From the NCBI RefSeq assembly GCF_002733955.1, contig NZ_NVXQ01000002.1, positions 248,001-312,000 of the forward strand: a DNA stretch of 64,000 nt, given 5' to 3'. The notes below the pieces were generated by a model. That model did no database searches, had not been told where the DNA came from, and worked only from the letters and a program-made list of their open reading frames with translations. Below are positions 16,406-27,170 of this stretch, in pieces. The position numbers and the translations under genes were made by a program. Positions within the stretch are counted from its first letter, which is position 1. Every line of letters starts with the position of its first letter. Source of the stretch: Hoeflea sp. (GTDB lineage Bacteria; Pseudomonadota; Alphaproteobacteria; Rhizobiales; Rhizobiaceae).

Positions 16406-16531
16406 ATGACTGTAGCTCTCGCCTTGCTTGCCCTCATGATCGTCGCGCTGTTCAGCGGTCTGGTTCTCGGCGCCCTGCGCCGGGAGATGCCGGACGAAAC
16501 AAGGGACCCGGTCTGGACCGGCCATCGCTGA
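16406..16531 (+). CDS. 41-residue single-pass membrane protein
   Basis: A very short gene starts at ATG 16406 behind GAAAGGA. The product begins MTVALALLALMIVALFSGLV, a single transmembrane helix (about residues 3-24), followed by a polar tail ending WTGHR. Codon use matches the neighbours and the reading frame has a good ribosome site, which favours a real gene. Function unknown; such miniproteins often modulate a membrane partner. It is followed by TGCCC-TTTT-GGGCA at about 16550, a weak terminator-like hairpin. Confidence 0.6.
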   Translation: MTVALALLALMIVALFSGLVLGALRREMPDETRDPVWTGHR

Positions 16532-16709
16532 TACGCCTGACCACGCCAAACCTGCCCTTTTGGGCAATTTGGCCCGGCTGTGAAGAAATCTGGCCGGGTT
16601 TGTGCTGACCGCGCCGCCCGTCCGGGCGCACGTCTGAACTTCCAATCCCCCTCAGAACACCGGGTTTACCCGGCAAGACGATGCCGGCAACGGCGCGGCT
16701 CAAGCACGC

Positions 16710-17414
16710 TCAATCGCCGGCGCGGGATCTCAACGGTATCCCGAGTTTTATGCGCCATTGTTTCATCAAAGCCGCCCGACGCTGCGGATAGATCGTGGTT
16801 TCGATGTTCAGGCTGACCACACGATCAGCCCGGAAATGCCGAAAATCATTGCGCAATTCGCACCAGGCAACAATCACCCGTGTCCGGTCGAAAAACGCCA
16901 ATGCGATCGGCCAGATAACGCGCTCGGTGCTCGCGCCATTGACGTCTGCATAGGCGATCGTCAGCTTGCGTTGCCGCCGGATAGCATCGCGAATGCGCGG
17001 CAACTCGCTTTCGCCGGCAGACAGCGGCGCCCCCGGGCCCACCAGCAGGGTGGACTCGTCCAGCCCCGCGCGCAGATCCGGCGGCAGCACCGCCCCAATC
17101 TTGGCCAGTGCATTGCGCGCCGCCTGCCCCAACGGCTGGTCCGCGCGCTCCGCCACCCAGCGCGAGCCGAGCACCAGCGCCTCGATCTCGTCTTCGGAAA
17201 ACATCAGCGGCGGCAGCATGAAGCCGGGCTTGAGCACAAAACCCACCCCCGCCTCGCCATCAATCGCCGCCCCTTGCGCCTTCAGCGCATCGATGTCGCG
17301 ATAGATGGTCCTGAGCGAGACCCCAAGCTCTTCGGCCAGCGCGGCGCCACTGACAGGGTGCCGGTAGCGGCGAAAGACTTGCAACAGATCGAGAAGACGG
17401 GCGGCGCGGGACAA
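16710..17414 (-). CDS. WYL-domain (YafY-type) transcriptional regulator
   Basis: This protein of about 234 residues has an N-terminal DeoR/HTH_11 winged helix (VSGAALAEELGVSLRTIYRD, within the first 50 residues) and a WYL sensor domain (TIAYADVNGASTERVIWPIA; WCELRNDFRHFRADRV). I chose the TTG start at 17412-17414, giving LSRAARLLDLLQ, because GGAG lies 6 bases upstream and this is where the family begins; a GTG at 17456 has no ribosome site. The ligand is unknown and there is no adjacent enzyme gene on this strand. Confidence 0.85.
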   Translation of the reverse strand: MSRAARLLDLLQVFRRYRHPVSGAALAEELGVSLRTIYRDIDALKAQGAAIDGEAGVGFVLKPGFMLPPLMFSEDEIEALVLGSRWVAERADQPLGQAARNALAKIGAVLPPDLRAGLDESTLLVGPGAPLSAGESELPRIRDAIRRQRKLTIAYADVNGASTERVIWPIALAFFDRTRVIVAWCELRNDFRHFRADRVVSLNIETTIYPQRRAALMKQWRIKLGIPLRSRAGD

Positions 17415-17652
17415 GACGGGCTCCGGAGGCGGGTTGGCGACGCGGGAGTGTAGCACGGATGGTGACAGATTATGGCAGGAGTGGGTGGGGCATGTTGGAG
17501 CGGCCCTTCATTGACAGGCGTTGAGCCCCTGCTCAAGGTGAATGTGGCAGGAGCCCCCAACAACCATCTGGCAGCTTCCGGCCCATAGCTGACTTTGGTG
17601 CGTTTAGCTGCGGAAGGCGGCTTTGAGCTTGGAATGGCCTATATTGTTTGCT

Positions 17653-18393
17653 TCACTCATGATCTGCTTTGCTTTTCGGCTGCAATTCGCTGTAGGGACA
17701 AACATCATCTTCGAAAGGTACGTGGCGGCGGCGAAACTGGGTTCCGGCCATCGCTTTTATGCGGCTTATCCTGTCCATTCTGAAATGGCGGAAGTCTTCA
17801 CGCGAGGGGTCCCAGCCGACGAGGTACCAAAGGGGCGGCAAGATAAGCATTGCTTGCGGCTCAACCTCACGTCGGGTTTTGCGGCCCTTTGCGTCGCGAT
17901 ATTCAAACCGAACGAATTGGCGTCCAAGGAAAGCCGCTTCAAACATGGGGAGCAGTTCCGGGTCCATTTTCCCCATGTCCGACAAGTCCTGTAGCGGCGA
18001 TAGCTGGCCGATGTGCAAACACTCCAGGAAACTGCGCAGGTCCTTAATTTTATCTGAGGGCAAGGCTTTTTCGATCTTGGCAAGGCCCGCGTCGGCTAGT
18101 TCGGAGAACGGTAAGTTTCCGGCTGCCCGCATGGCAGCGACACTGATCAACAGGGCAAAGACCTCGGGGACCGAAAGTCTGGCATTGGTTTGGACCGACT
18201 GCGGATCAAGCTGAAGACCACCACCGCGGCCGACATCAGAATGGATCACGTAGCCTGCTTCCCGCAGGGCGCTGATGTCGCGCAATACGGTTCGGCGAGA
18301 GGTGCCAACTTCCTTTGCAAGCGCTTCTACCGTGGATGTACCGTTGCGGCGTAGGCTGCGCACGATGGCGTCGTGTCTGAGTCTCACATTCAT
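17653..18393 (-). CDS. WYL-domain transcriptional regulator of the RidA gene
   Basis: This 246-residue regulator starts at ATG 18391-18393 (MNVRLRHDAIVRSLRRNG). It has a winged helix (VEALAKEVGTSRRTVLRDIS, about residues 18-40) and a WYL domain in the C-terminal half (VRFEYRDAKGRKTRREVEP; WDPSREDFRHFRMDRI). It is divergent from the RidA-family gene, and a long perfect inverted repeat lies between them. It therefore probably represses or activates ridA and itself. It is only distantly similar to the WYL regulator 240 bp downstream. Confidence 0.9.
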   Translation of the reverse strand: MNVRLRHDAIVRSLRRNGTSTVEALAKEVGTSRRTVLRDISALREAGYVIHSDVGRGGGLQLDPQSVQTNARLSVPEVFALLISVAAMRAAGNLPFSELADAGLAKIEKALPSDKIKDLRSFLECLHIGQLSPLQDLSDMGKMDPELLPMFEAAFLGRQFVRFEYRDAKGRKTRREVEPQAMLILPPLWYLVGWDPSREDFRHFRMDRISRIKAMAGTQFRRRHVPFEDDVCPYSELQPKSKADHE

Positions 18394-18408
18394 TATATCA
18401 ACATAACA

Positions 18409-18437
18409 CAAATGGTGACAGGATTTGGCACCATTTG
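18409..18437. promoter_or_regulatory. Inverted-repeat operator between WYL regulator and RidA genes
   Basis: CAAATGGTG (18409-18417) and CACCATTTG (18429-18437) are perfect 9-bp arms separated by 11 bp, so the arm centres are 20 bp apart, two helical turns. It lies in the 86-bp divergent promoter and is a strong candidate site for the adjacent WYL regulator. Confidence 0.65.
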
Positions 18438-18479
18438 ATCGTAGACCCAATCCATCAACGCAGAGAAGGAGATTGCGAT

Positions 18480-18875
18480 ATGAAACGGACAGCAGTGAAT
18501 CCCTGGGATTGGTCTATCAAGCTGGGCTACAATCAGGCCGAGGTGATCGAAGGCGCGGCGCGACAAGTGATATGCGCGGGTCAAACCGCGGTGGATAGCG
18601 ATGGCTCTCCGCAACATCCCGACGACATGCGAGCGCAGATCAGCCTCGCGCTCAATAATCTTGAAGCGGTACTGAAAGGCGCGGGTATGGACCTGAGTAA
18701 TGTGGTCAAGTTGGGTATCTATGCCACTGACGTTGATGAAGCGCTGAAGAATTTTGACCTTCTGGGCATGCGTTTCGGCTCCCATGGGGTTGCCCCGCCA
18801 ATGACCCTCCTGGGGGTGACGCGCCTTGCGATCCCTGGACTGCTTTTCGAGGTTGAAGCGGTTGCAGCGGCCTGA
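18480..18875 (+). CDS. RidA family protein (YjgF/YER057c/UK114)
   Basis: This 131-residue protein has the RidA fold: the N-terminal strand region with VICAGQTAVDSDG (about 31-43), and MTLLGVTRLAIPGLLFEVEAVA at the C terminus. RidA deaminates reactive enamines and imines formed by PLP enzymes. The usual catalytic Arg in RidA (R105 in the human numbering) is in the segment GVTRLA here, which supports activity. The ATG follows GAAGGAGA. It is divergently controlled by a WYL regulator, suggesting induction by a specific metabolite. Confidence 0.9.
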   Translation: MKRTAVNPWDWSIKLGYNQAEVIEGAARQVICAGQTAVDSDGSPQHPDDMRAQISLALNNLEAVLKGAGMDLSNVVKLGIYATDVDEALKNFDLLGMRFGSHGVAPPMTLLGVTRLAIPGLLFEVEAVAAA

Positions 18876-18884
18876 TCAAAAGCG

Positions 18885-18921
18885 ATGCGGCCATTGGATT
18901 GAGACATGTCAATGGCCGCAT
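18885..18921 (+). terminator. Strong hairpin after the RidA gene
   Basis: ATGCGGCCATTG and CAATGGCCGCAT form a perfect 12-bp stem, ending 46 bp after the stop. No U-tract follows, so it may be an RNA-end protection hairpin or a weak terminator. Confidence 0.45.
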
Positions 18922-19038
18922 TACCAGATTGAGGTCTTTGATGGAAATTGCCGCGAGAGTCCGCTCTCCGCTCACTGCCGACATCCGTCGCAATGCGCCA
19001 AGCATTCGCCCCTTTTGACATTCCCACCCCCTCTGCAC

Positions 19039-19064
19039 AAAAAAGCCGGGGATCGCTCCCCGGC
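19039..19064 (-). terminator. gyrA intrinsic terminator
   Basis: On the minus strand GCCGGGGA-GCGA-TCCCCGGC forms a perfect 8-bp stem with a 4-nt loop, followed by six U residues. It lies just after the gyrA stop. Confidence 0.9.
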
Positions 19065-19091
19065 TTCTTGATTTTGCAACTGCCGACCAAA

Positions 19092-21947
<2,856 letters not shown>

Positions 21948-22130
21948 TTGGATGGAATCATTTCTGCGTTATAGCCGAAAGCCGCTGCTGTCGCCAATTT
22001 TCGCACCCTGAATCAGCCCCTCAACAGACTTTCTCCACCGTTGCGGACACGGATGGGGGTTTCGAACCGGTCTTATGTATCGTAAGTCAGGGAAAGAGGC
22101 CGTTTTACCAAGCTTGCCGGGGGATGCTCA

Positions 22131-22760
22131 ATGACAGTCGAGCTGATCATAAATGCCTTCGTCACGATCATCGTGATGTTCGACCCTCCGGGCCTCGCAG
22201 CGATCTTTCTCGGCCTGACCACCGGCATGACCCGCAGCCAGCGCATCCAGGTCGCCATCCGCGGCACGGTGACCGCGGCGGGCATTCTCGCCGTCTTCGC
22301 CATAGCCGGCGCCACCATTCTCAATATCCTGGGCATTTCGCTCGGCGCCTTCCGCATCGCCGGCGGCCTGCTGCTGTTCTGGATCGCCTTCGAGATGATT
22401 TTCGAAAAGCGCCACGAGCGCCAGGAAAAGAGCGCCGAGCGGGCGATCACCAAGGACCACATTTCCAATGTCGCTGTGTTTCCGCTGGCGATCCCGCTGA
22501 TTGCCGGCCCGGGCGCCATCTCGGCGGTCATCCTGCTCGCCGGCTCGTTTTACCAGCCGGTCGAGCGCGCCGGGCTGATCGGCGTCATTGTCGCCGCCTC
22601 GCTGGTGCTGTTTGCCTTCCTGGTGATTGCCGAACGCATCGACCAGTTCCTCGGCGACACCGGCCGCACCATCCTCACCCGGCTGCTGGGTGTGATCCTC
22701 GCCGCTCTTTCGGTGCAGTTCGTCGTCGACGGCATCAAGCAGGCATTTCTCGGCGCCTGA
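22131..22760 (+). CDS. MarC family membrane protein
   Basis: This 209-residue integral membrane protein has about six transmembrane helices and the MarC/UPF0056 signature DPPGLAAIFLGLT (about 18-30) and IPLIAGPGAISAVI (about 120-133). The family was once linked to multiple antibiotic resistance, but its transport substrate is not established. The ATG has GGGGGATG upstream. It is divergent from gyrA and monocistronic. The following 290 bp contain no recognisable gene. Confidence 0.92.
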   Translation: MTVELIINAFVTIIVMFDPPGLAAIFLGLTTGMTRSQRIQVAIRGTVTAAGILAVFAIAGATILNILGISLGAFRIAGGLLLFWIAFEMIFEKRHERQEKSAERAITKDHISNVAVFPLAIPLIAGPGAISAVILLAGSFYQPVERAGLIGVIVAASLVLFAFLVIAERIDQFLGDTGRTILTRLLGVILAALSVQFVVDGIKQAFLGA

Positions 22761-23053
22761 GGCGGTGATCAAAGGCCAAGACAAGGACTGCGACTTCGAG
22801 ACCTGGTTCTGACGCGCCGACGCGCGAAAGAACCGGGGCGCTCTCTCAGCGTGTCAGCCGATCACACCAGGTCCGGCACACGAACCACCAGACTTAAGCT
22901 GCCGACCTGATCAACACCGCCTCATCCGGCATCTGATCCGCTGTTTTTCCTGAAACCCCTGTTTTCCATGAAAGAAGACATGAAGCCGGTTTGCTCCGGC
23001 AGGACCGGAGGCTGCCAGGCGAGCTGGCTGGGCTGTTCGGCACCATGGGTGCC

Positions 23054-23521
23054 TCAGCGTCGGAACATGCCCCGGGCTCTCGAAACCTGGTCGATCATCA
23101 GCACGTTCAGCCCACCATTGGTGTAGGATGTCAGGAAGTTGACCTCCCCGGATTGCGTGACGACGCTTCGGCTGATGCGGCCGGTCTGCGTGACGGCGGC
23201 CTCGTTGACGCCGCCGATCTGGCGCAGTTGGCTCCGGCTACGATCACCAGTTTGCGAAACATCGGCGCTGTTGTGTTTTCCGGCCTGGAAAACCCCCGAC
23301 ACGTTGTACTGGCCGTTTTGACGGATAAACGCGATGTTCCGGTTCCCAAACTGATTGAGTTCGACGACATTGTTGCGCGACTTCTGCCGGATTTCCGCGA
23401 TGTTCAGCTGGCCGGTCTGTGTCCGGCGGATGGAATTGCTGTCGCTGGCAACGGCAAATCCCGTCGATGCTGCCAGCGTTACGGAAAATGCGACCGACAC
23501 CAGTATTTTAGAGTTCATCAT
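23054..23521 (-). CDS. Curlin-repeat protein (CsgA/CsgB-like), 155 residues
   Basis: The protein has a signal peptide (residues 1-27) and ten consecutive 11-residue blocks from residue 36 to 145, most ending in Gln with Gly at position 2 and Asn at position 5 (for example NGQYNVSGVFQ). This is the curlin amyloid repeat pattern, so it is probably secreted and may form or nucleate curli-like fibres. It ends in a basic tail, RARGMFRR. ATG 23519-23521 or the next ATG follows CGAGG. It is the last of three tandem curlin-type genes, about 100 bp apart. No csgE/F/G gene is in the window. Confidence 0.85.
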   Translation of the reverse strand: MMNSKILVSVAFSVTLAASTGFAVASDSNSIRRTQTGQLNIAEIRQKSRNNVVELNQFGNRNIAFIRQNGQYNVSGVFQAGKHNSADVSQTGDRSRSQLRQIGGVNEAAVTQTGRISRSVVTQSGEVNFLTSYTNGGLNVLMIDQVSRARGMFRR

Positions 23522-23618
23522 GAACCTCGCATGTTGCTGACCGATAGCAGGCAAAGTGGCGTGTGCTATCGAACCAGGGTTGAGTTGTCCGGAACGGCAA
23601 TCGGCGAAAACCCCCGGG

Positions 23619-23969
23619 TCAGCGGCGGCTCATCCGTCCGCTGCGTCCCGAAAAACCTGGCCCGTTCTGGATCTGATCGATAATCGACACCTGGTTGCTG
23701 CCAAACTGGCCGACCAAGGCATTGTTCTGTCGGCCGACCTGCTTCAGGTTTGTAACGCCGCCGGAGCCGACGCTCACCGATCCGAAGGAATTGAACAGGC
23801 CATTCTGGTTGACCTGATAGCTGGTCGTGTCGTGGCGATCGATGTTCACATGAACACTGACGTTGAAGTCGTTGTTCTGGTCGATCCTCACCGTATCGCC
23901 GGCCAAAGCCGGCGAACTGGCGACAAATCCACCGAACAAGGCTGCGAAAGCCATTCGGGTGTAAGACAT
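23619..23969 (-). CDS. Curlin-like protein, 116 residues, irregular repeats
   Basis: The protein starts at ATG 23967-23969 (MSYTRMAFAALFGGF) behind AGGAGCC, with a signal peptide ending near ALAG. The mature part is a degenerate curlin solenoid: NNDFNVSVHVN, NGLFNSFGSVS, VGRQNNALVGQ and FGSNQVSIIDQ keep the 11-residue spacing, but one unit is longer. It ends in GRMSRR. Being less regular than its neighbours, it could be a nucleator (CsgB-like) or cap rather than the main subunit. This assignment is inference. Confidence 0.8.
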   Translation of the reverse strand: MSYTRMAFAALFGGFVASSPALAGDTVRIDQNNDFNVSVHVNIDRHDTTSYQVNQNGLFNSFGSVSVGSGGVTNLKQVGRQNNALVGQFGSNQVSIIDQIQNGPGFSGRSGRMSRR

Positions 23970-24037
23970 CTCGGGCTCCTGAAACAAGTGCAAAATCAAC
24001 GGGAGACGACAAACGTCCCCCGTCTTTACAGGTGCCC

Positions 24038-24436
24038 TTAGCGGCGGCGCAGCTGCGTACCGATAAACACATTGTTGCGGCCACCGATCAGCGCGTCGAT
24101 GTCGTTGTTGCGGCCGACCTGAAATGCACCGACGGTATTGTTGCGACCGCCCTGATCAACCCCCAGGACATTGTTGCGACCGGCCTGCGCCGAGACGGCA
24201 ACGTTACCGCGCCCCGCCTGGAAAACACCAGCAGCGTTGTTCCGACCAACTTGCTCCATTGTAGCTGTGCCGTTCCGGCCAATCTGCGCAACTCCCACAG
24301 AGTTGGAACGTCCGGACTGGTGAATGGCAGCAGCATTGTTGTTGCCCCCCATGATCACCGTTGTCACATTATCGGCAAGCGCCGGACTTGAGGCCAACAC
24401 AATGGCAGCCGTAGAAATCATAATATACTTGTTCAT
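24038..24436 (-). CDS. Curlin-repeat protein, 132 residues, nine perfect 11-mers
   Basis: After a signal peptide (residues 1-22, ending ALAD), residues 30-128 are nine uninterrupted 11-residue units with consensus xGRNNxxxxxQ (for example VGRNNAAGVFQ, AGRNNVLGVDQ), then LRRR. This is a curlin-type beta-solenoid of exceptional regularity. The preferred start is ATG 24434-24436, placed just after GGGGGAAGTG. It is the first gene of the curlin run and faces a divergent porin across an AT-rich promoter region. It is probably the major subunit. Confidence 0.85.
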   Translation of the reverse strand: MNKYIMISTAAIVLASSPALADNVTTVIMGGNNNAAAIHQSGRSNSVGVAQIGRNGTATMEQVGRNNAAGVFQAGRGNVAVSAQAGRNNVLGVDQGGRNNTVGAFQVGRNNDIDALIGGRNNVFIGTQLRRR

Positions 24437-24669
24437 CACTTCCCCCTGTTGAATTGCTCTACTCAGAGTTCACTAGAAGTGCCCTCCCAATACAAAAGTT
24501 AACAAATGATTAATAGTTTATCAACAAGATAATTACTATGGGATTAGGGAAATATTTACTACAATATATTTAAATTTTTAGTCAAATTTGAAGTTTCGGC
24601 GGGCGCCAGCGCAGCTTTGATTTGCTTGTTGGCTCTTGTTGAAAGTCCGTTCGGGGGGAGAAAGCTGGA
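24437..24669. promoter_or_regulatory. AT-rich divergent promoter region, curlin genes / porin
   Basis: This 233-bp spacer is strikingly AT-rich, especially 24480-24600 with runs such as ATATATTTAAATTTTTAG, against a GC-rich background. It separates the curlin genes from the porin and probably carries both promoters. No precise site can be named from sequence alone. Confidence 0.5.
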
Positions 24670-25917
24670 ATGCGCAGTACTTACACGTGCTTGATCGCAT
24701 ATCGCATGTGCTCGCTTTTTGCAGCTGTGCTGTTTTCTTTCCACGCCGTCGCGGACGAGATCGTGGTGCCGGAAGAGCATGCCACGGCTGTCGAAACATG
24801 CCCCGAATTCGGGGCGGGCTTTCTACGTGTGCCGGGCAGAAACACCTGTCTGCGTGTCGATGGATCGATAACCGCGACCTACACACTCAACACCACTGAC
24901 AAGGACCTGCTGGCTGAAACAACCTATCTGAACGATAGCCCTTTCATCATCTACGATACCGTTGACACTGCAGCTTCGCGTATCAAGCCCGAAGTGGAAA
25001 CCGTCCTTCGCTTCACCACGGCAGCCCCCAGCGAGTACGGACCGGTGGTCTCGGTGCTGAAATTCGGCCACCTCAAAGATCCCGAGACCGAGACGCTGCA
25101 GGTCGAGCAGGCGTTCGTTGCCCTCAACGGGTTTTCCTTCGGGCTGAGACGATCCTTCTTCGATTTTTCCTCCGGCGTATCAAATACCAACGGATATGCT
25201 TCAAACAGCAATGTCCTGCTTGCATCTTACGGTCACGACATCGGCAAGACGGGCCGTGTTACCGTGTCGCTTGAGGACAACACCAACCGGCGCGTGGATG
25301 ACGGTGTCTGGTCCTTGCGCGGCAGGCATGAGCTGCCTGATCTGGTGGTGGCTGCAAGCCTGAAGAATTCTGACCGGGGCTATGCTCAGCTTGCGGGTGT
25401 CGTCACCCAGCTCAACAGCGATCGCAGCACATTCTGCTGCGGGGTTCCAAAGGACAAGCTGGGATGGGCCGTCTCAGCCGGGCTTGAATACCGCACGAAG
25501 TTTGCGGGCAAGCATGGACGCTTCATCCTGACCGGCACCTATGGCGAAGGAACGATCAGCTATCTCGGCGGCACGCCGTTTGCGACCGACTTCGTAATCG
25601 ACGCGGATGGCAGCATCGTTCCCACGAAAGGATTTTCCCTGCTAGCGGGCTATGAGCATATCTGGAAGGAAAACCTGAAATCGCACCTGACGGTATCTGC
25701 CATATCAACCCGTACCACCACGAGGGACCTGAACTGGCGTCCTCTTTCGGTCCTCGCCTCCACCGGCGTCGAGTATCTGCCCGCCAACGGGATGACCTTC
25801 GGGCTTGAGGCAAATTACTATCTTGACCAAGCCAAGGCGCGCTACTTCGGCATCGAGGGTGAGCAGAGCAAAGTCGAATTCGCCAAGATGAAGGTGTACG
25901 CCCGCCGCAGTTTCTAA
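24670..25917 (+). CDS. Alphaproteobacterial outer-membrane porin
   Basis: This 415-residue protein has a signal peptide (about 1-29), then CPEFGAGFLRVPGRNTCLRVDGSI, abridged here to its key features: two Cys 15 residues apart and the porin start motif seen in Omp2a/Omp2b-type porins. The rest is alternating beta-strands, and the protein ends with Phe (YARRSF), the usual outer-membrane insertion signal. It should form a trimeric diffusion channel. The ATG follows GGGGGGAG. It is divergent from three curlin-type genes. A palindromic repeat overlaps its stop codon. Confidence 0.85.
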   Translation: MRSTYTCLIAYRMCSLFAAVLFSFHAVADEIVVPEEHATAVETCPEFGAGFLRVPGRNTCLRVDGSITATYTLNTTDKDLLAETTYLNDSPFIIYDTVDTAASRIKPEVETVLRFTTAAPSEYGPVVSVLKFGHLKDPETETLQVEQAFVALNGFSFGLRRSFFDFSSGVSNTNGYASNSNVLLASYGHDIGKTGRVTVSLEDNTNRRVDDGVWSLRGRHELPDLVVAASLKNSDRGYAQLAGVVTQLNSDRSTFCCGVPKDKLGWAVSAGLEYRTKFAGKHGRFILTGTYGEGTISYLGGTPFATDFVIDADGSIVPTKGFSLLAGYEHIWKENLKSHLTVSAISTRTTTRDLNWRPLSVLASTGVEYLPANGMTFGLEANYYLDQAKARYFGIEGEQSKVEFAKMKVYARRSF

Positions 25918-26020
25918 TGCATGTCGCGTTCAAATGGATTCATTTGAACGATAACGTACATGCATCCTTTCAAAGTGTTACAGCGACCTTTGCGCATCCA
26001 ATTGGATGCGCGGCGCTGTA
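25917..26020. repeat. Two-hairpin palindromic repeat, copy B
   Basis: The first hairpin (25917-25965) pairs ATGCATGT with ACATGCAT outside and CGTTCAAATG with CATTTGAACG inside. The second (25979-26020) pairs TACAGCG with CGCTGTA and GCGCATCC with GGATGCGC around AATT. It overlaps the last base of the porin stop and shares its ends with the element at 5918-5962. It resembles a known rhizobial dispersed palindrome and may serve as the porin transcript end. Confidence 0.75.
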
Positions 26021-26138
26021 GGCTCCGTCAGCAGTTCCAGACCGCCATACCGGGGTCTGCCCAGTAAGAACCGCTGCTCACGCCTCGCCAGAAGAAGTGT
26101 CAGATTTCGGACCACTGCAGCACGCGCACCAGGCTTGG

Positions 26139-26534
26139 TCAGCTGCCAAGCTCCACGACAAGTTCCGCACCGCCCCAGCCATGCACCTTGTCATGGGCGC
26201 GAATGGTAACGGTGGCGACACCTTGCGGGATGACGATGCCGGACTGGCTGCGGGTAAAGGGCTGCTCGGTATCATGCGGATGCGCCAGCACGCGCTCACC
26301 CAGCACTGTACCGTCGGGACCGATCACCTGCCACTTGTCGGAATAGTGATCCCAGCCGGCATCGGCATGGCGCACACTGACGTCAAACCGGTAGGTTCCA
26401 TCCGCGGCCCTGGCAAATGTTGCCGCCACCACATCGGCCTCGCCGGCTTCGGCGGCAAAGGCGACTGACAGAGAGGCAACAGCAGCCATCATCAGCACAG
26501 TGAGGGTGTGGGCTGTCTTCGGTTTTCCAAACAT
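26139..26534 (-). CDS. Conserved exported hypothetical protein
   Basis: This 131-residue protein has a signal peptide (about residues 1-31, ending AAEAG) and a beta-sandwich-like domain with the motifs VRHADAGWDHYSDKW (about 74-88) and HPHDTEQPFTRS (about 104-115). The His-rich pattern may bind a metal, which is inference. I recognise the type as widespread in Rhizobiales, without known function. It could be envelope-related, given its position after the porin and curlin genes, but it is on the opposite strand to the porin. Confidence 0.75.
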   Translation of the reverse strand: MFGKPKTAHTLTVLMMAAVASLSVAFAAEAGEADVVAATFARAADGTYRFDVSVRHADAGWDHYSDKWQVIGPDGTVLGERVLAHPHDTEQPFTRSQSGIVIPQGVATVTIRAHDKVHGWGGAELVVELGS

Positions 26535-26656
26535 GACCCAGTGTCACCCGGTCCGATGCCCGAACGCCAATCACAATCCTGTGCTTCAGCAGATATCCGG
26601 GCCATTCGGCGACAGTCTGCCGCCTGCTCACCGCTCCGTTGCCTGACCGGCGATGA

Positions 26657-27070
26657 TCAGTTTGCCGCCGGATGGCCTTCGCTCAGTTGCAGCAGATCCC
26701 ACAGATTGCCGTAGATGTCGCGAAACACCGCCACCGTGCCATAGTCCTCGGTTTTCGGCTCGCGGATGAACTCGACGCCTTCCGCGGTCAGACGATTGTA
26801 ATCGCGCCAGAAATCATCGGTGTTGAAAAACAGGAACACGCGACCGCCAGTCTGGTTGCCGACAAACGCTTCCTGTTCCGGTTTCGAGGCCCGGGCAAGA
26901 ACGATCGAGGCGCCCTGCCCGCCTTTCGGCCGGACCACCACCCAGCGCTTGTCCTGCTCGGGCTGGTAGCTGTCTTCGAGCAGATCGAAGCCGAGAACAC
27001 CGCAATAGAAACCGATGGCCTCATCATAATCGTGCACCACGAGGGCGACATGGGTGATCGATTGTTTCAT
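26657..27070 (-). CDS. VOC (glyoxalase/bleomycin resistance) family protein
   Basis: This 137-residue protein has two beta-alpha-beta-beta-beta modules of the vicinal oxygen chelate fold. His near residue 7 (ITHVALVVHDYDEAIGFY) and the C-terminal FRDIYGNLWDLLQ are typical; the final Glu metal ligand of glyoxalase I seems replaced (DLLQ), so the reaction is unknown. It is a single gene upstream of the ssb terminator on the same strand as ssb, but separated from it by that terminator. Confidence 0.88.
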   Translation of the reverse strand: MKQSITHVALVVHDYDEAIGFYCGVLGFDLLEDSYQPEQDKRWVVVRPKGGQGASIVLARASKPEQEAFVGNQTGGRVFLFFNTDDFWRDYNRLTAEGVEFIREPKTEDYGTVAVFRDIYGNLWDLLQLSEGHPAAN

Positions 27071-27118
27071 TGCTCTTGATCCTGCGGTTTCGGATGCAAA
27101 CTTGCCGGTGTCAGAAAA

Positions 27119-27154
27119 ACAAAGGCCCGCAAACTCTTAGCTTGCGGGCCTTTT
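27119..27154 (-). terminator. Terminator between ssb and the VOC gene
   Basis: AAAGGCCCGCAA and TTGCGGGCCTTT form a 12-bp stem around a 9-nt loop. U-runs occur on both sides, so it can act in both directions, but for ssb it is the natural end. Confidence 0.88.
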
Positions 27155-27170
27155 GATCAGATCGATCCGA

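Noticed and set aside
23054-24436. 33-bp periodic DNA in the curlin genes looked like a CRISPR-type array
   Set aside because: The periodicity comes from coding 11-residue repeats in frame, the units vary in sequence and there are no unique spacers.
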